This document shows positions 1 to 8,019 of a stretch of 37,859 nucleotides of DNA, one piece after another. The stretch comes from an uncultured Fretibacterium sp. (GTDB taxonomy: Bacteria > Synergistota > Synergistia > Synergistales > Aminobacteriaceae): positions 1 through 37,859 of the forward strand of contig CALAUZ010000299.1 of assembly GCA_937892105.1 (NCBI GenBank), given 5' to 3'. The notes under the pieces were generated by a model. The model was given only the letters and a program-made list of their open reading frames with translations, searched no databases and was not told where the DNA came from. Within the stretch, counting starts at the first letter, position 1, and every line of letters begins with the position of its first letter. The translations under genes were made by a program, and so were the position numbers.

Positions 1-1119
1 TCTTATGCTAAGGACGAAGGGAATGGAATGGAGCTTGTGTGTGTCCTCAGCATAAGAGATAACGTTCGCAAAGAGGCTGTTGACGCAATTCGTCAGGTTC
101 GCAACGCAGGTATCCAGGTAGTAATGGTTACTGGAGACAGGAAGGAGACAGCAGTAGCAATCGCTAAGGAAGCCGGCCTCATAACATCACCAGATGAAAT
201 CGCGATGACAAGCGCGGAAATGTCCGAGAAGTCCGACGAGGAACTCAAGGCAATACTCCCAAATCTCCGAGTAATATCGAGGGCTTTACCGTCAGATAAG
301 AGCAGGCTTGTGAAGATTGCGCAGGAAATGAACCTAGTTGTAGGAATGACGGGAGACGGAGTGAACGATTCACCGGCTTTGAAGAAGGCTGATGTTGGGT
401 TCGCGATGGGTTCTGGAACAGAAGTTGCGAAAGAGGCAGGAGACATTACGATACTTGATGACAACTTCAAGTCAATCGCAAAAGCCATACTTTATGGCCG
501 TACTATGTTCAAGAGCATACGGAAATTCCTGGTCTTCCAGCTCACGGTGAACGTTTCAGCAGTGGCAATATGCTTCTTAGGGCCTTTATTTGGGCAGAAC
601 GTAATACTCACGGTAATTCAGTTGTTGCTGATTAACCTTGCTATGGATACGCTTGCGGCAATAGCGTTTGGTTCAGAGCCTCCGAGACAGGAATACATGA
701 ACGAGAAGCCAATCCCCAGAGACGCTAACATTATCACCAGCGACATGCTCATTGATATTCTGACAGGGGCGGCCTATATAACGTTGATGTGCCTTGCGGT
801 TCTCTTTGTGCCGAAGGTGCGTGGTCTTTTCGGGAACGTCGATGTGATATATCTCAGGTCGGCAGTATTTGCGGTATTCATGATGGCGATAACGTTCAAC
901 GGACTTGCTATGGCCTCATCGAAAAACTGCGTGTTCGTAATGCTGTTCATCTTTATCATGCAGTGGATATTCATTGAGCTTGGCGGGGAAGTATTGAGTG
1001 TTGAGGCATTGAGCCTTGACTCGTGGCTGTCATGCTTTGTGCTTGCTGTGTGTGTAGTACCGTTCAGATGGGCAGGAAGATATCTCATCGAGAAATACCT
1101 CCCTCAGTTCGTGAAGTAA
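1..1119 (+). CDS. Calcium-type P-type ATPase, C-terminal part (5' end cut by window)
   Basis: ATP-driven cation pump of the inner membrane; the reading frame is open through base 1, so the N-terminal half (actuator domain, DKTGT phosphorylation site) lies outside the window. Visible are the P-domain motif MVTGDRKETA, the hinge GDGVNDSPALKKADVG, and then the C-terminal membrane block (M5 to M10). M5 begins QLTVNVSAVA and M6 contains NLAMDTLAAIAFGSEPP. Both resemble plasma-membrane (PMCA-type) Ca2+ ATPases, where the Asn and Asp of M6 bind Ca2+. Family knowledge: such pumps export Ca2+ and are often single genes in anaerobes. The gene ends directly before a hairpin terminator. Another divalent or monovalent cation cannot be excluded without the missing half. 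Confidence 0.9.
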   Translation, partial: SYAKDEGNGMELVCVLSIRDNVRKEAVDAIRQVRNAGIQVVMVTGDRKETAVAIAKEAGLITSPDEIAMTSAEMSEKSDEELKAILPNLRVISRALPSDKSRLVKIAQEMNLVVGMTGDGVNDSPALKKADVGFAMGSGTEVAKEAGDITILDDNFKSIAKAILYGRTMFKSIRKFLVFQLTVNVSAVAICFLGPLFGQNVILTVIQLLLINLAMDTLAAIAFGSEPPRQEYMNEKPIPRDANIITSDMLIDILTGAAYITLMCLAVLFVPKVRGLFGNVDVIYLRSAVFAVFMMAITFNGLAMASSKNCVFVMLFIFIMQWIFIELGGEVLSVEALSLDSWLSCFVLAVCVVPFRWAGRYLIEKYLPQFVK

Positions 1120-1134
1120 TAAGCAAAAAAATTT

Positions 1135-1165
1135 ATCCCTCCTCTGAGATATGGGGAGGGATTTT
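1135..1165 (+). terminator. Rho-independent terminator after the P-type ATPase
   Basis: An 8-bp perfect stem (ATCCCTCC / GGAGGGAT) encloses the 12-nt loop TCTGAGATATGG and is followed by TTTTG. The same 12-nt loop occurs in the terminator near 25747. On the minus strand it would also sit just beyond the decayed binding-protein gene. Confidence 0.8.
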
Positions 1166-1167
1166 GT

Positions 1168-1638
1168 TTACCTTACCAGCCGAATAAACTCTTTCATGGC
1201 CGTAATAGCAACGTCAAATTCTGCTTTAAGTTCTTCCCTTCCCTTCAGGAAAACAAACGATATTCCCTATGACAGTATGCCGGAATTGTATTTGACCTCA
1301 TACGATGAGTTACTGCGGATAATATAATGCCCCGTAAAATCAGGCAGCATTATCTCGTCCACTTTCCCTGTCTTTAACCCCATAAGCATGGATATAAGAT
1401 TGTCATGGAAGCGTATTACCCTGCGTTCGGTGGAAAGCGATTTTATGAACTCAGCCGAAGATGTAGCATTCTCGATATACTTATCATAAGATATGTTCAT
1501 GCAGAAACGGTCAAAGCCTTCCTGGAAAGCATCTTCAGTAGTGCCGAGATAACCAAGTAATCTAGTGTGTATTACAGTCTCTGTTGACGAATGACCAGCC
1601 CAAAATAGAAGAAGTACTGACAGTGTAATTTTTCTCAT
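1168..1638 (-). pseudogene. Decayed periplasmic amino-acid-type binding protein, internal amber stop
   Basis: From ATG 1638 the frame opens with MRKITLSVLLLFWAG, a short signal-peptide-like stretch, then family-3 solute-binding-protein-like sequence. KVDEIMLPDFTGHYII recalls the ligand-domain segment of polar amino acid binding proteins. The frame hits TAG at 1267-1269. The same frame then continues with 32 more plausible codons (GISFVFLKGREELKAEFDVA, then ITAMKEF) to TAA at 1168-1170. These look like the normal C-terminal helix region. At about 156 codons it is well short of the usual 240-280 residues, so it is both shortened and interrupted. An upstream ATG at 1680 gives a 14-residue extension without signal character. 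The family call rests on pattern recognition. Loss of function is inferred from the stop and the length. Confidence 0.65.
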
Positions 1639-1685
1639 GTGTCGTGAAATTTTTTGGCAGCATAGAGTTTCACCGCCCATTATAC

Positions 1686-1829
1686 TTATTTCGCTGGGGT
1701 TAAGACAGGTAACTCGTTCAATTAGTAGTATGGCTCTGAAAGCACAATGCCTTCCGGAATATCCGTCTATTTCGGAACGTCCCTTACACCCTGAAGCCAG
1801 AACACAGCGTCAGCCTTTGCACCAGACAC
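1686..1829 (-). pseudogene. Fragment of a second binding-protein gene
   Basis: Read on the minus strand, one frame gives VSGAKADAVFWLQGVRDVPK, a stop, then TDIPEGIVLSEPYY, another stop, and LNELPVLTPAK. The pattern 'ADAVFW ... DIPEGIVLSEPYY' matches the second lobe of family-3 amino-acid-type binding proteins, in which a lobe-crossing 'GKVDVVF' strand precedes 'SEPYY'. Two in-frame stops and no start make it a relic. It lies just upstream of the interrupted gene at 1168-1638. The two may be one ancestral gene broken by rearrangement or two tandem paralogues. No intact binding-protein gene of this family is in the window. Confidence 0.5.
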
Positions 1830-1939
1830 AATTAGGTTTAATTATTGAACATGGTGCAGCTACGCTACTTTCATTAGCCAAAAGATTTTTTTCATTTAAT
1901 AACTTCTAACAGACAGGAAATAAAAATCAGTGGTTTTAC

Positions 1940-1974
1940 TCTTTCAAAAAAAAAATGCACTATAAAATATAGTA
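1940..1974 (+). promoter_or_regulatory. Possible promoter/operator palindrome upstream of the AT-rich cassette
   Basis: The perfect inverted repeat ACTATA-AAA-TATAGT lies at 1959-1973, directly behind an A10 tract (about 1947-1956), and contains TATAAA/TAAAAT sequences that could serve as a -10 box. No good -35 box is visible. Its position 30 nt before the AAGGGG ribosome site of the next gene suggests a promoter, perhaps with an overlapping operator. The assignment is inference from position and symmetry. Confidence 0.3.
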
Positions 1975-2002
1975 TTCGTAAAATTTTCAAGGGGTGATTT
2001 TT

Positions 2003-2674
2003 ATGAATATAGCGGCGTGTGTTCTCGCGCTTGTCGGAGTTACGTTGAGCTTTTTCATGCCTACAGGAAGCAATCCAAGAGTAATTTCAAGTTTCGGCAT
2101 GAAAGAAAAATTCAAGAAATTTAGCGGTGTGGTGATGGTTTTTACACTGTTCTTGCTATTTGCCGGGACTGCCTTTGCTAAGGTGGGTAACTATACCGAG
2201 ATGAATGACGCTAAAATGATTGAGAACATACTTGACAGCGATCCAGTACTTTGCGGATTGTTTTTGGTTGATGTTCTCATCATAGCTGTTCGGGTTCGTA
2301 AGGTTTACCACTCTATGTTTACGGTCTGGTACTTTTCCTTTAGTTCTTTATTAAAGGAATTAATAATAATATTTTTTGTGGCTGGCACGATTTTATGTGT
2401 TGGTCCCTTACTTTTAGGGAAAGCAGGTCTATTGAACTCAACAACGCTTTACATTTACTCGGGAGCTGTTTTTGTTTTGTTCTGTCTCCGTAAATCAAAG
2501 AAACAAAAACAACAAACAGATACACAAGGTCAGAAGCCACATCAAGAACAGCCTTTAGCGGCACAAAAGCAAACACAGTCAGTAATTCCAGAACAAAAGA
2601 CAGCAACAACTCAAAAGTCGCCGATACAAACAACGCCGGGAAAAACTCAGCCTGAAGGTTATATCGAAGCCTAA
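2003..2674 (+). CDS. Multi-pass membrane protein with Gln-rich tail, unknown function
   Basis: I do not recognise a family. ATG 2003 is preferred over the in-frame GTG 1994 because the ribosome site AAGGGGTGA (1989-1997) is correctly spaced from 2003 and overlaps the GTG. The 223-residue product has hydrophobic stretches at about residues 2-18, 41-58, 82-97, 116-136 and 146-163. The second ends in AGTAFAKVGNYTE and could be a signal-anchor-like segment. A polar tail of about 55 residues rich in Gln, Thr, Lys and Pro follows. Lys-rich, AT-rich codon use differs from the genes further right. The stop TAA (2672-2674) is followed by 14 open codons in the same frame leading into the next reading frame, so the two may be one interrupted gene. 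Three reading frames in a row (to 4753) form an apparent operon. Confidence 0.6.
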   Translation: MNIAACVLALVGVTLSFFMPTGSNPRVISSFGMKEKFKKFSGVVMVFTLFLLFAGTAFAKVGNYTEMNDAKMIENILDSDPVLCGLFLVDVLIIAVRVRKVYHSMFTVWYFSFSSLLKELIIIFFVAGTILCVGPLLLGKAGLLNSTTLYIYSGAVFVLFCLRKSKKQKQQTDTQGQKPHQEQPLAAQKQTQSVIPEQKTATTQKSPIQTTPGKTQPEGYIEA

Positions 2675-2716
2675 AAACAGGCTGAAACAGAGGAAAAATA
2701 TCTTCAAGCTCTCAAA

Positions 2717-3064
2717 ATGAAAGAAAAAATCAAGATAACGGCTGACGCTGAAAGAGTAATTAACATGCTCAAATCAGTTGCGCCCTATAAGGACAGCGAA
2801 GCCCTTATTCAAGAATTAAACGAAATGAAAATGGATTTGAGGGAAAAACAGGGAAAAAGAAATATTACCGCGTTTTTTATTATAGTAGCCGTGATTGCCG
2901 GCATGGCTGCTTACGACTGGTATCTAAGATGGAGTGAACGCACCGAGCAGCAAAGGATTAAACAGGTTCGTATTGAAGCTGAACGGTCAAGAAGCGAAGC
3001 TGAAAAGAAAGATGAAAAATCTCGTATCGAAGCCTTGAGACTGGAACTGCAAAATCGCAAATAA
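2717..3064 (+). CDS. Small coiled-coil membrane protein, or 3' half of the interrupted preceding gene
   Basis: The product is 115 residues: a charged N-terminal region, one transmembrane segment (ITAFFIIVAVIAGMAAY, about residues 50-66), then a highly charged helix (RIKQVRIEAERSRSEAEKKD) predicted to be a coiled coil. No family is recognised. The ATG at 2717 has no ribosome site at normal distance; the nearest purine stretch, AGAGG, is 23 nt upstream. The 42 nt between the previous TAA and this ATG are open in the same frame and read KQAETEEKYLQALK, which is coding-like and coiled-coil-like. The sequence therefore fits a single ~355-codon gene broken by one TAA as well as two genes with reinitiation. 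The next gene's ribosome site begins right after its stop. Confidence 0.5.
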   Translation: MKEKIKITADAERVINMLKSVAPYKDSEALIQELNEMKMDLREKQGKRNITAFFIIVAVIAGMAAYDWYLRWSERTEQQRIKQVRIEAERSRSEAEKKDEKSRIEALRLELQNRK

Positions 3065-3079
3065 ATGGAGACTTGTATC

Positions 3080-4753
3080 ATGAAAACCATCAAATTATTG
3101 CGCTATGTGGCTGCGTTTGCGTTCGTATTGCTTGTTGTATCGTCTTCAGCGTTCGGAGCCGATTTGCCTCAAAGAGAAGTTGACGAGATAGTTAAAGGCG
3201 TTGAGAACGGCGACGCTGACGCTCAGTTGAGACTCGGCCTTATGTATTTCATAGGGCAAAATGTCAAAAAGGACTATGAACAGGCGGCTTACTGGCTGAA
3301 AAAATCTTATGGGCAAGGCAATGTTGAGGCTCAGTTTTTGCTTGCTCTTATGTACGCCGATGGCTATGGCATTGAAAAAGACAGGGCGCGAGCTTTCAAA
3401 TTAATGAGACCGATTGCTGCAAAGAATCCAAACTCGATTAAAAACTTTTACAGTTTAGAGATAGACGCTATGCCGATACATTCAGCGGAAGAACTTGTTA
3501 GTTTTGCTCAAGTTTTGGTTGGCTTGGCGTATTCCAACGGCGACGGTGTTCAAAAAGATGTTTCACAAGCTAAATATTGGCTCAACAAAGGGGAAGCGAT
3601 TAAACTAAGATCGGCTGACGTTCAGCTTCGGCTTGCCATTTCGCTCTTTGAGAAAAAAATACAAACTAACAACTATTATCTTGACGATGATCTTGTAAAG
3701 GCACTTTCTTTGTTCAAAAAGTCTTATGAACAGGGCAATGTTGAAGCTCAGTTTTTACTTGCCTTGTCTTATTGGATGCAGGGAAATAAAAATGAAGAGT
3801 GTTTCAAGTTAATGAAACCTGTTGCCGAAAAAGACCCGGCTACGATTAAGAAAGTTCACGGCCTCACAGGAGAAGACGGCAGTAAACCGTACAGCTCAGC
3901 GGAAGAAATGGTTGCTTTCGCTCAATTTGTAATTGGTATTTGTTATGTGGACGGTGCGGGCACGGAAAAAAATCTTGAACAGGCAGAGTATTGGCTTAAA
4001 AAATCGCTTGAACACAGCCCTGAATTTGTTAGGGAATCAGCACCTCAAGTCCTTGAGAGTATACGCACTGAAAAGACCGGAAAATCCATAGCTTCAACAG
4101 CAGGCTCTCAGACTTCCGCCACACAACCAACTAATTCTGGCACAAAATTCATGCTGTCCGACGCTGAATACAAGCAGATGATGAAAGATCCCAAATTTGC
4201 TAATGCCGATAAAGCCCTCAATGAGGCTTGGAAAAACGCACAAAAATCCATGAGTGCCAATGCTTTCAACTCATTGAAACAGGCGCAGGACAGATGGATT
4301 TCAAGCGGCGGGAAGGAATGGGCAAAGTATCTGACAGATGACGATGAATGGTCAAAATCAAAAGCTGAGGCTTACACGATAGTAACACAGGCACGAGCGA
4401 AATATATTTATCTGCATTCAAGCGGCTGTAGTGCTGCCAGTGTTACAGGCGATAAAGTCAACGTCCGTAGAAAGCCCAACACAAAAGGCCAGATTATTTT
4501 TCAGGTCAGCAGGTATCTGTACGATGAACGTGAACGTTTAATTATCGACAGCAATAATCCCGCAATAGATAGTAAGGGCGATAGGTGGTATAAAGTACTT
4601 TACAGATATACGTATACTCCCGATTCTGACGCGCCAAGTTTCTACGAAAAAATTAACGGCTATATAAATGGCAGATTTATCACTCATGAACTTCTCACAG
4701 AAGCTGATTATGGGCTGATCGTGGTGTCAACAGCTTTGGAAATCTCTGGCTGA
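3080..4753 (+). CDS. Secreted Sel1-repeat protein with LprI-like and SH3-like domains
   Basis: Start ATG 3080 is chosen over 3065 because GGAG (3068-3071) lies 8 nt before it and the product then begins with a clean signal peptide (MKTIKLLRYVAAFAFVLLVV, cleavage near AFGA-D). Sel1-like repeats follow: 'AQLRLGLMYFIGQNVKKDYE', 'AQFLLALMYADGYGIEKD', 'AQVLVGLAYSNGDGVQKD', a further copy near residue 230, and 'AQFVIGICYVDGAGTEKN'. After a Ser/Thr linker, residues about 365-440 (DKALNEAWKNAQKSM ... RWISSGGKEWAKY) resemble the DUF1311/LprI lysozyme-inhibitor-like domain. The end (KVNVRRKPNTKGQIIFQV ... GYINGRFI) looks like a bacterial SH3 domain. Sel1 repeats usually mediate protein-protein contacts, so a periplasmic scaffold or envelope-stress role is inferred. 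Domain names come from pattern recognition. Confidence 0.75.
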   Translation: MKTIKLLRYVAAFAFVLLVVSSSAFGADLPQREVDEIVKGVENGDADAQLRLGLMYFIGQNVKKDYEQAAYWLKKSYGQGNVEAQFLLALMYADGYGIEKDRARAFKLMRPIAAKNPNSIKNFYSLEIDAMPIHSAEELVSFAQVLVGLAYSNGDGVQKDVSQAKYWLNKGEAIKLRSADVQLRLAISLFEKKIQTNNYYLDDDLVKALSLFKKSYEQGNVEAQFLLALSYWMQGNKNEECFKLMKPVAEKDPATIKKVHGLTGEDGSKPYSSAEEMVAFAQFVIGICYVDGAGTEKNLEQAEYWLKKSLEHSPEFVRESAPQVLESIRTEKTGKSIASTAGSQTSATQPTNSGTKFMLSDAEYKQMMKDPKFANADKALNEAWKNAQKSMSANAFNSLKQAQDRWISSGGKEWAKYLTDDDEWSKSKAEAYTIVTQARAKYIYLHSSGCSAASVTGDKVNVRRKPNTKGQIIFQVSRYLYDERERLIIDSNNPAIDSKGDRWYKVLYRYTYTPDSDAPSFYEKINGYINGRFITHELLTEADYGLIVVSTALEISG

Positions 4754-4780
4754 TTTCAGGGCATAATTGCCGATAATGAG

Positions 4781-4820
4781 TATAATTAATGAAAGCAATT
4801 TTACCTTATCGGAAGGAGAT
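4781..4820 (+). promoter_or_regulatory. Promoter -10 and ribosome site that decide the TTG start of the GH57 gene
   Basis: TATAAT at 4781-4786 is a perfect -10 box, with only a weak -35 candidate near 4757-4763. GGAAGGAGAT at 4811-4820 is a strong ribosome site 6 nt before TTG 4827. The in-frame ATGs at 4767 and 4776 lie upstream of this -10 box, which argues against their use. Confidence 0.55.
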
Positions 4821-4826
4821 GTTACT

Positions 4827-7253
4827 TTGCCGCGCTATATATGTATTCACGGACACTTCTACCAGCCGCCCAGAGAAAATCCCTGGCTCGAAACCGTAGA
4901 GCTTCAGGAATCCGCTGCACCATGGCATGACTGGAATGCAAGAATTTCCGCAGAATGTTACAGCCGCAATGCTGCATCACGTATCCTCAACGAGCAGGGC
5001 TATATACGCCGTATCTGCAATAACTATTCCCGTATCAGCTTTAACATTGGGCCAACCCTTCTTACATGGCTTGAGGAGAAAGATCCTCTCTGTTACAGCG
5101 CAATCCTCGAAGCCGACAAGATGGGCCGCAAGAGATTTTCAGGACACGGCCCCGCAATGGCTCAGGTCTACAATCACATCATCATGCCGTTAGCATCAAG
5201 GCGCGACAAGGAGACGCAAGTCCGCTGGGGAATAGCTGACTTCATGAAACGCTTTGAACGAATGCCGGAAGGAATGTGGCTCGCTGAATGTGCTGTTGAC
5301 ACTGAAACCCTCGAAGTTCTTGCCGAAAACGGAATAACCTTCACCGTTTTATCACCATACCAGGCTCAGGCTGTCCGCATAAAAGGCTGGGGAGACTGGC
5401 AGGACGTATCAGGCGGAAAAGTCGATACACGCTGCGCATACGTCTGCAATCTTCCTTCAGGACGAAGCATAAACATATTCTTCTATGACGGCGTATTGTC
5501 GCAGAGGATAGCTTTTGCCGGTCTCCTTAATGACGGCGGAGAGCTTGCCCGCGAACTTGCAACAGCAAATCCCGCTCATGGCCGCCCTGTTCTCTGCAAT
5601 GTCGCAACAGACGGCGAATCTTACGGACACCACCACAAACATGGTGATATGGCTCTGGCTTACTGTCTGGAATGTCTCGAACATACTGCGGGTGCGCAGC
5701 TTACAGTGTATGGCGAGTACCTGTCGTTCTATCCTCCTGAGAGCGAGGCCAGAATTATCGAGAACTCATCATGGAGCTGTGCGCACGGCGTGAAGAGATG
5801 GTGCGATGACTGCTCATGCGGGGACGGAACTCCCGGCTACCATCACAAATGGAGAAAGCCCCTGCGCGATGCAATGAATTATCTTCGGGACAAGCTGGCA
5901 ACAGTCTACGAGAACAGCAACATCTTCCCTGACGCATGGAATGCCCGTAACAGGTATATTGATGTCATACTGGACAGGTCAGAGGAGAATGTAAACGCAT
6001 TCCTGAAAGAGAACATGTCGGACAGCTTCACATATGATGAACGTGTAAAGGCGTTGAGGCTTCTGGAAATGCAGAGGAACGCAATGTTAATGTTCACGTC
6101 ATGCGGCTGGTTCTTTGACGAAATATCACGTATTGAGCCTGTACAGATAATGCGTTACGCGGCACGTGCTATGGATTTGGCGCGGAGGCTTTTCGGCGTT
6201 GAGCTTGAACCGGAATTTCTGCGGATACTTGGCGAAGCTCCCAGCAATGTTCCGGAACTTCAGGACGGTGCGAAGGTCTACGAGTTGAGGGCAAAGCAGG
6301 GACGTGTTGACCGCAAGCAGATGGCGGCATATTACGGGATTACGGCATTGCTTGACGACTACAAGCGCGAATTTTCCGAAGGCTGCTGGGACATGTGGGG
6401 CAGTGCGCTGAACGTTGAGACGAATGGGAAGAAGACATTTGCGGCAGGGAAAGTTCATGTTCGCTCAGGCATAACCGGAAGCGAAGGACTGTTCATGTTC
6501 GCGGTTAATGTGAACCAGAACAACGAGGGAGGAGCTGCGTTAATCTCCTGCGGAATATGCAGGGTTGAATCTGACGAGGAACTAACGCCCGGTGAAGTTG
6601 AGGAACTTCAGGCCATGTATGAGAGCGAGGACAGGGAGAAATTGCTGTTCGAGAAGTTTGGGTATGACCAGTACACGCTGAATAATATACCTTCAAATTC
6701 GCGTTACAGCATAATCAACGCTCTTCTTGAGCAGGACATGCACAGCCTTGAAGACGCGCTGAAGATAAGGGTCAAAAATTATGACCAGCTGCTTGAGTAC
6801 CTTACGTTATTGGGGTCGAAGCCTCCAGCAATTCTGACTGTTGCGGCGGAATTTACGCTGACCAGCGAGATTGTGAAGAAACTTGAGGAGCATTACCCTG
6901 ATGTTGCGGGTATAAGGCGTGATTTTGAGCTTGCGGGGTTCTGGAGGGTTAAGCCTGATGAGGAGAGAATACGTTTTGCGTTCTCTGACTGTATCAACGA
7001 GATATTGACAAGTTTCTGTATGGGAGACGTTGATATTGATACGCTGGAAAACCTGAATGAACTTGTCGGTCTGTTCACGGAAAAGTTCGAGTGGCATTTG
7101 AGCCTGTATGAGGCGCAGAACCTTTACCATGAGCTGCTGAAGAAGTACGGTGATACTCTCAGGAATGAGCCTGAACGACTGCGTAATGCCCTGTACGTTC
7201 TGGGACATGAGCTGAAGTTTGCGGACGAGATTTTGGGAGTGCTGAAGGGATAA
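4827..7253 (+). CDS. Glycoside hydrolase family 57 protein with DUF3536-type C-terminus
   Basis: The 808-residue protein starts at TTG 4827, giving MPRYICIHGHFYQPPRENPW, the classic GH57 N-terminus in which HGHFYQPPR forms the first strand of the (beta/alpha)7 barrel. The segment ATDGESYGHHHKHGD (about residues 264-278) recalls the DGE-type active-site region. The C-terminal part after about residue 450 matches in length and style the DUF3536 extension found in bacterial GH57 proteins of about 800 residues. GH57 enzymes act on alpha-glucans (alpha-amylase, 4-alpha-glucanotransferase, branching enzyme), but the DUF3536 subgroup has no well-established substrate that I know of. There is no signal peptide, so it is cytoplasmic and possibly involved in storage glucan metabolism. 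It is monocistronic, with its own -10 box and a strong terminator. Confidence 0.88.
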   Translation: MPRYICIHGHFYQPPRENPWLETVELQESAAPWHDWNARISAECYSRNAASRILNEQGYIRRICNNYSRISFNIGPTLLTWLEEKDPLCYSAILEADKMGRKRFSGHGPAMAQVYNHIIMPLASRRDKETQVRWGIADFMKRFERMPEGMWLAECAVDTETLEVLAENGITFTVLSPYQAQAVRIKGWGDWQDVSGGKVDTRCAYVCNLPSGRSINIFFYDGVLSQRIAFAGLLNDGGELARELATANPAHGRPVLCNVATDGESYGHHHKHGDMALAYCLECLEHTAGAQLTVYGEYLSFYPPESEARIIENSSWSCAHGVKRWCDDCSCGDGTPGYHHKWRKPLRDAMNYLRDKLATVYENSNIFPDAWNARNRYIDVILDRSEENVNAFLKENMSDSFTYDERVKALRLLEMQRNAMLMFTSCGWFFDEISRIEPVQIMRYAARAMDLARRLFGVELEPEFLRILGEAPSNVPELQDGAKVYELRAKQGRVDRKQMAAYYGITALLDDYKREFSEGCWDMWGSALNVETNGKKTFAAGKVHVRSGITGSEGLFMFAVNVNQNNEGGAALISCGICRVESDEELTPGEVEELQAMYESEDREKLLFEKFGYDQYTLNNIPSNSRYSIINALLEQDMHSLEDALKIRVKNYDQLLEYLTLLGSKPPAILTVAAEFTLTSEIVKKLEEHYPDVAGIRRDFELAGFWRVKPDEERIRFAFSDCINEILTSFCMGDVDIDTLENLNELVGLFTEKFEWHLSLYEAQNLYHELLKKYGDTLRNEPERLRNALYVLGHELKFADEILGVLKG

Positions 7254-7261
7254 TATAATTG

Positions 7262-7297
7262 CTCCCTCTCCTGAACGAATGGGGGAGGGAGAATTTT
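7262..7297 (+). terminator. Terminator after the GH57 gene, shared convergent position
   Basis: CTCCCTCTCC (7262-7271) pairs with GGGGAGGGAG (7282-7291) to give a 10-bp stem with one G-T pair and loop TGAACGAATG, followed by AATTTTTTG. The minus-strand gene ends at 7306, so this hairpin separates two convergent genes. The minus-strand side has only a weak T-run. Confidence 0.85.
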
Positions 7298-7305
7298 TTG
7301 TTGAG

Positions 7306-7878
7306 CTATTTCTTCATGAACTCTGCGCCAACATGCCAAGCCCGAGCTATTTCCTTCCCGGCGGTGTAATACGTATTCCTGTACTGGTCGAACATTATTG
7401 CATTGAGCTTCGAGGCATCAACTTTGCCCTTCTCATCGAGTACCTTATCATCAGCAACTACATTAACGATAGTCCCAATGACACGGATTTCGCCGAACAT
7501 TTCTACGGCTTCCTCAAGTTTGCACTCCATTGTGAGCGGGAACTCCTCAATTACTGGAGCGTCAACGTGTTCACTCTTTACGGCATGAAGTCCTGTACGC
7601 TCGAACTTGTCAGCCATAGTGTTTCCGCTTGCTGTTCCGAGAAAGTCTGCTTCTTTGATGTGCGCTTCATCGGCGAGTGCTACGGTGTAGGCTTTCTTTG
7701 CGCGAATGTTCTTGAGTGTCTTGCGTTCGGGAGCAAGGTAAAGGGCTATCTTGTCCATTCCGCATATGCTGCCCCAAGCTACATTCATTACGTCAACTTT
7801 CCCGTCTTCCCCGTAAGTCGCGACCATCAAAACGGGCATAGGAAACATTGCAGGCAGAGATCCTAAATCTTTGCGCAT
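7306..7878 (-). CDS. Flavin reductase-like FMN-binding protein (flavoredoxin type)
   Basis: The 190-residue protein belongs to the FMN-binding split-barrel (flavin reductase-like) fold. FPMPVLMVATYGEDGKVDVM followed by NVAWGSICGMD is the typical N-terminal strand pair that contacts the flavin. LAPERKTLKNIRAKKAYTV is the next conserved block, and 'DFLGTASG' and 'ECKLEE' follow the usual order. Length agrees with flavoredoxins and DIM6/NTAB-type proteins of anaerobes (about 190 residues). They carry FMN and pass electrons to low-potential acceptors; the specific substrate cannot be told. A GGAG ribosome site lies about 12 nt upstream of the ATG. It is transcribed alone, divergent from the GGDEF gene and convergent with the GH57 gene. 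Confidence 0.85.
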   Translation of the reverse strand: MRKDLGSLPAMFPMPVLMVATYGEDGKVDVMNVAWGSICGMDKIALYLAPERKTLKNIRAKKAYTVALADEAHIKEADFLGTASGNTMADKFERTGLHAVKSEHVDAPVIEEFPLTMECKLEEAVEMFGEIRVIGTIVNVVADDKVLDEKGKVDASKLNAIMFDQYRNTYYTAGKEIARAWHVGAEFMKK

Positions 7879-7910
7879 TATTGTGTTGCGTCTCCTTTAT
7901 GTTTGTGATG

Positions 7911-7981
7911 ATTATATTATGCCAAACGTGTCAAGTTTTCAGTCGGCGAAAGTAGTTCACTGCAAATTCATGATATATAAT
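7911..7981. promoter_or_regulatory. Divergent promoter region (flavoredoxin / GGDEF)
   Basis: The minus strand shows TATAAT at 7911-7916 (pointing to the flavin reductase gene) and a perfect TTGACA at 7929-7934, but the spacing of 12 is too short for a standard pair. The plus strand shows TATAAT at 7976-7981, about 39 nt before the GGDEF gene start, without a clear -35 box. Both genes thus have -10 candidates in a 141-nt divergent spacer. Confidence 0.4.
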
Positions 7982-8019
7982 TCTCTCATCACCTTACTGA
8001 AAGAAGGTAAACCCAAAAA

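Noticed and set aside
1267..1269. Amber TAG read as pyrrolysine
   Set aside because: No other TAG-interrupted gene and no pyl genes in view; the gene is short and flanked by clear relics, so decay is preferred.
1637..1909. Plus-strand open frame of 90 codons
   Set aside because: No ribosome site, no recognisable protein character; it is the shadow of the minus-strand binding-protein relics.
2003..3064. Programmed recoding such as selenocysteine or pyrrolysine
   Set aside because: The stop is TAA, which is not used by either system; nonsense mutation or reinitiation is simpler.
7279..7866. Plus-strand open frame of 195 codons
   Set aside because: Antisense to the flavin-reductase-like gene, whose motifs are clear; start lies in the terminator.
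7929..7934. Perfect TTGACA as -35 of the flavin reductase promoter
   Set aside because: Only 12 nt separate it from the TATAAT; it cannot be paired confidently.
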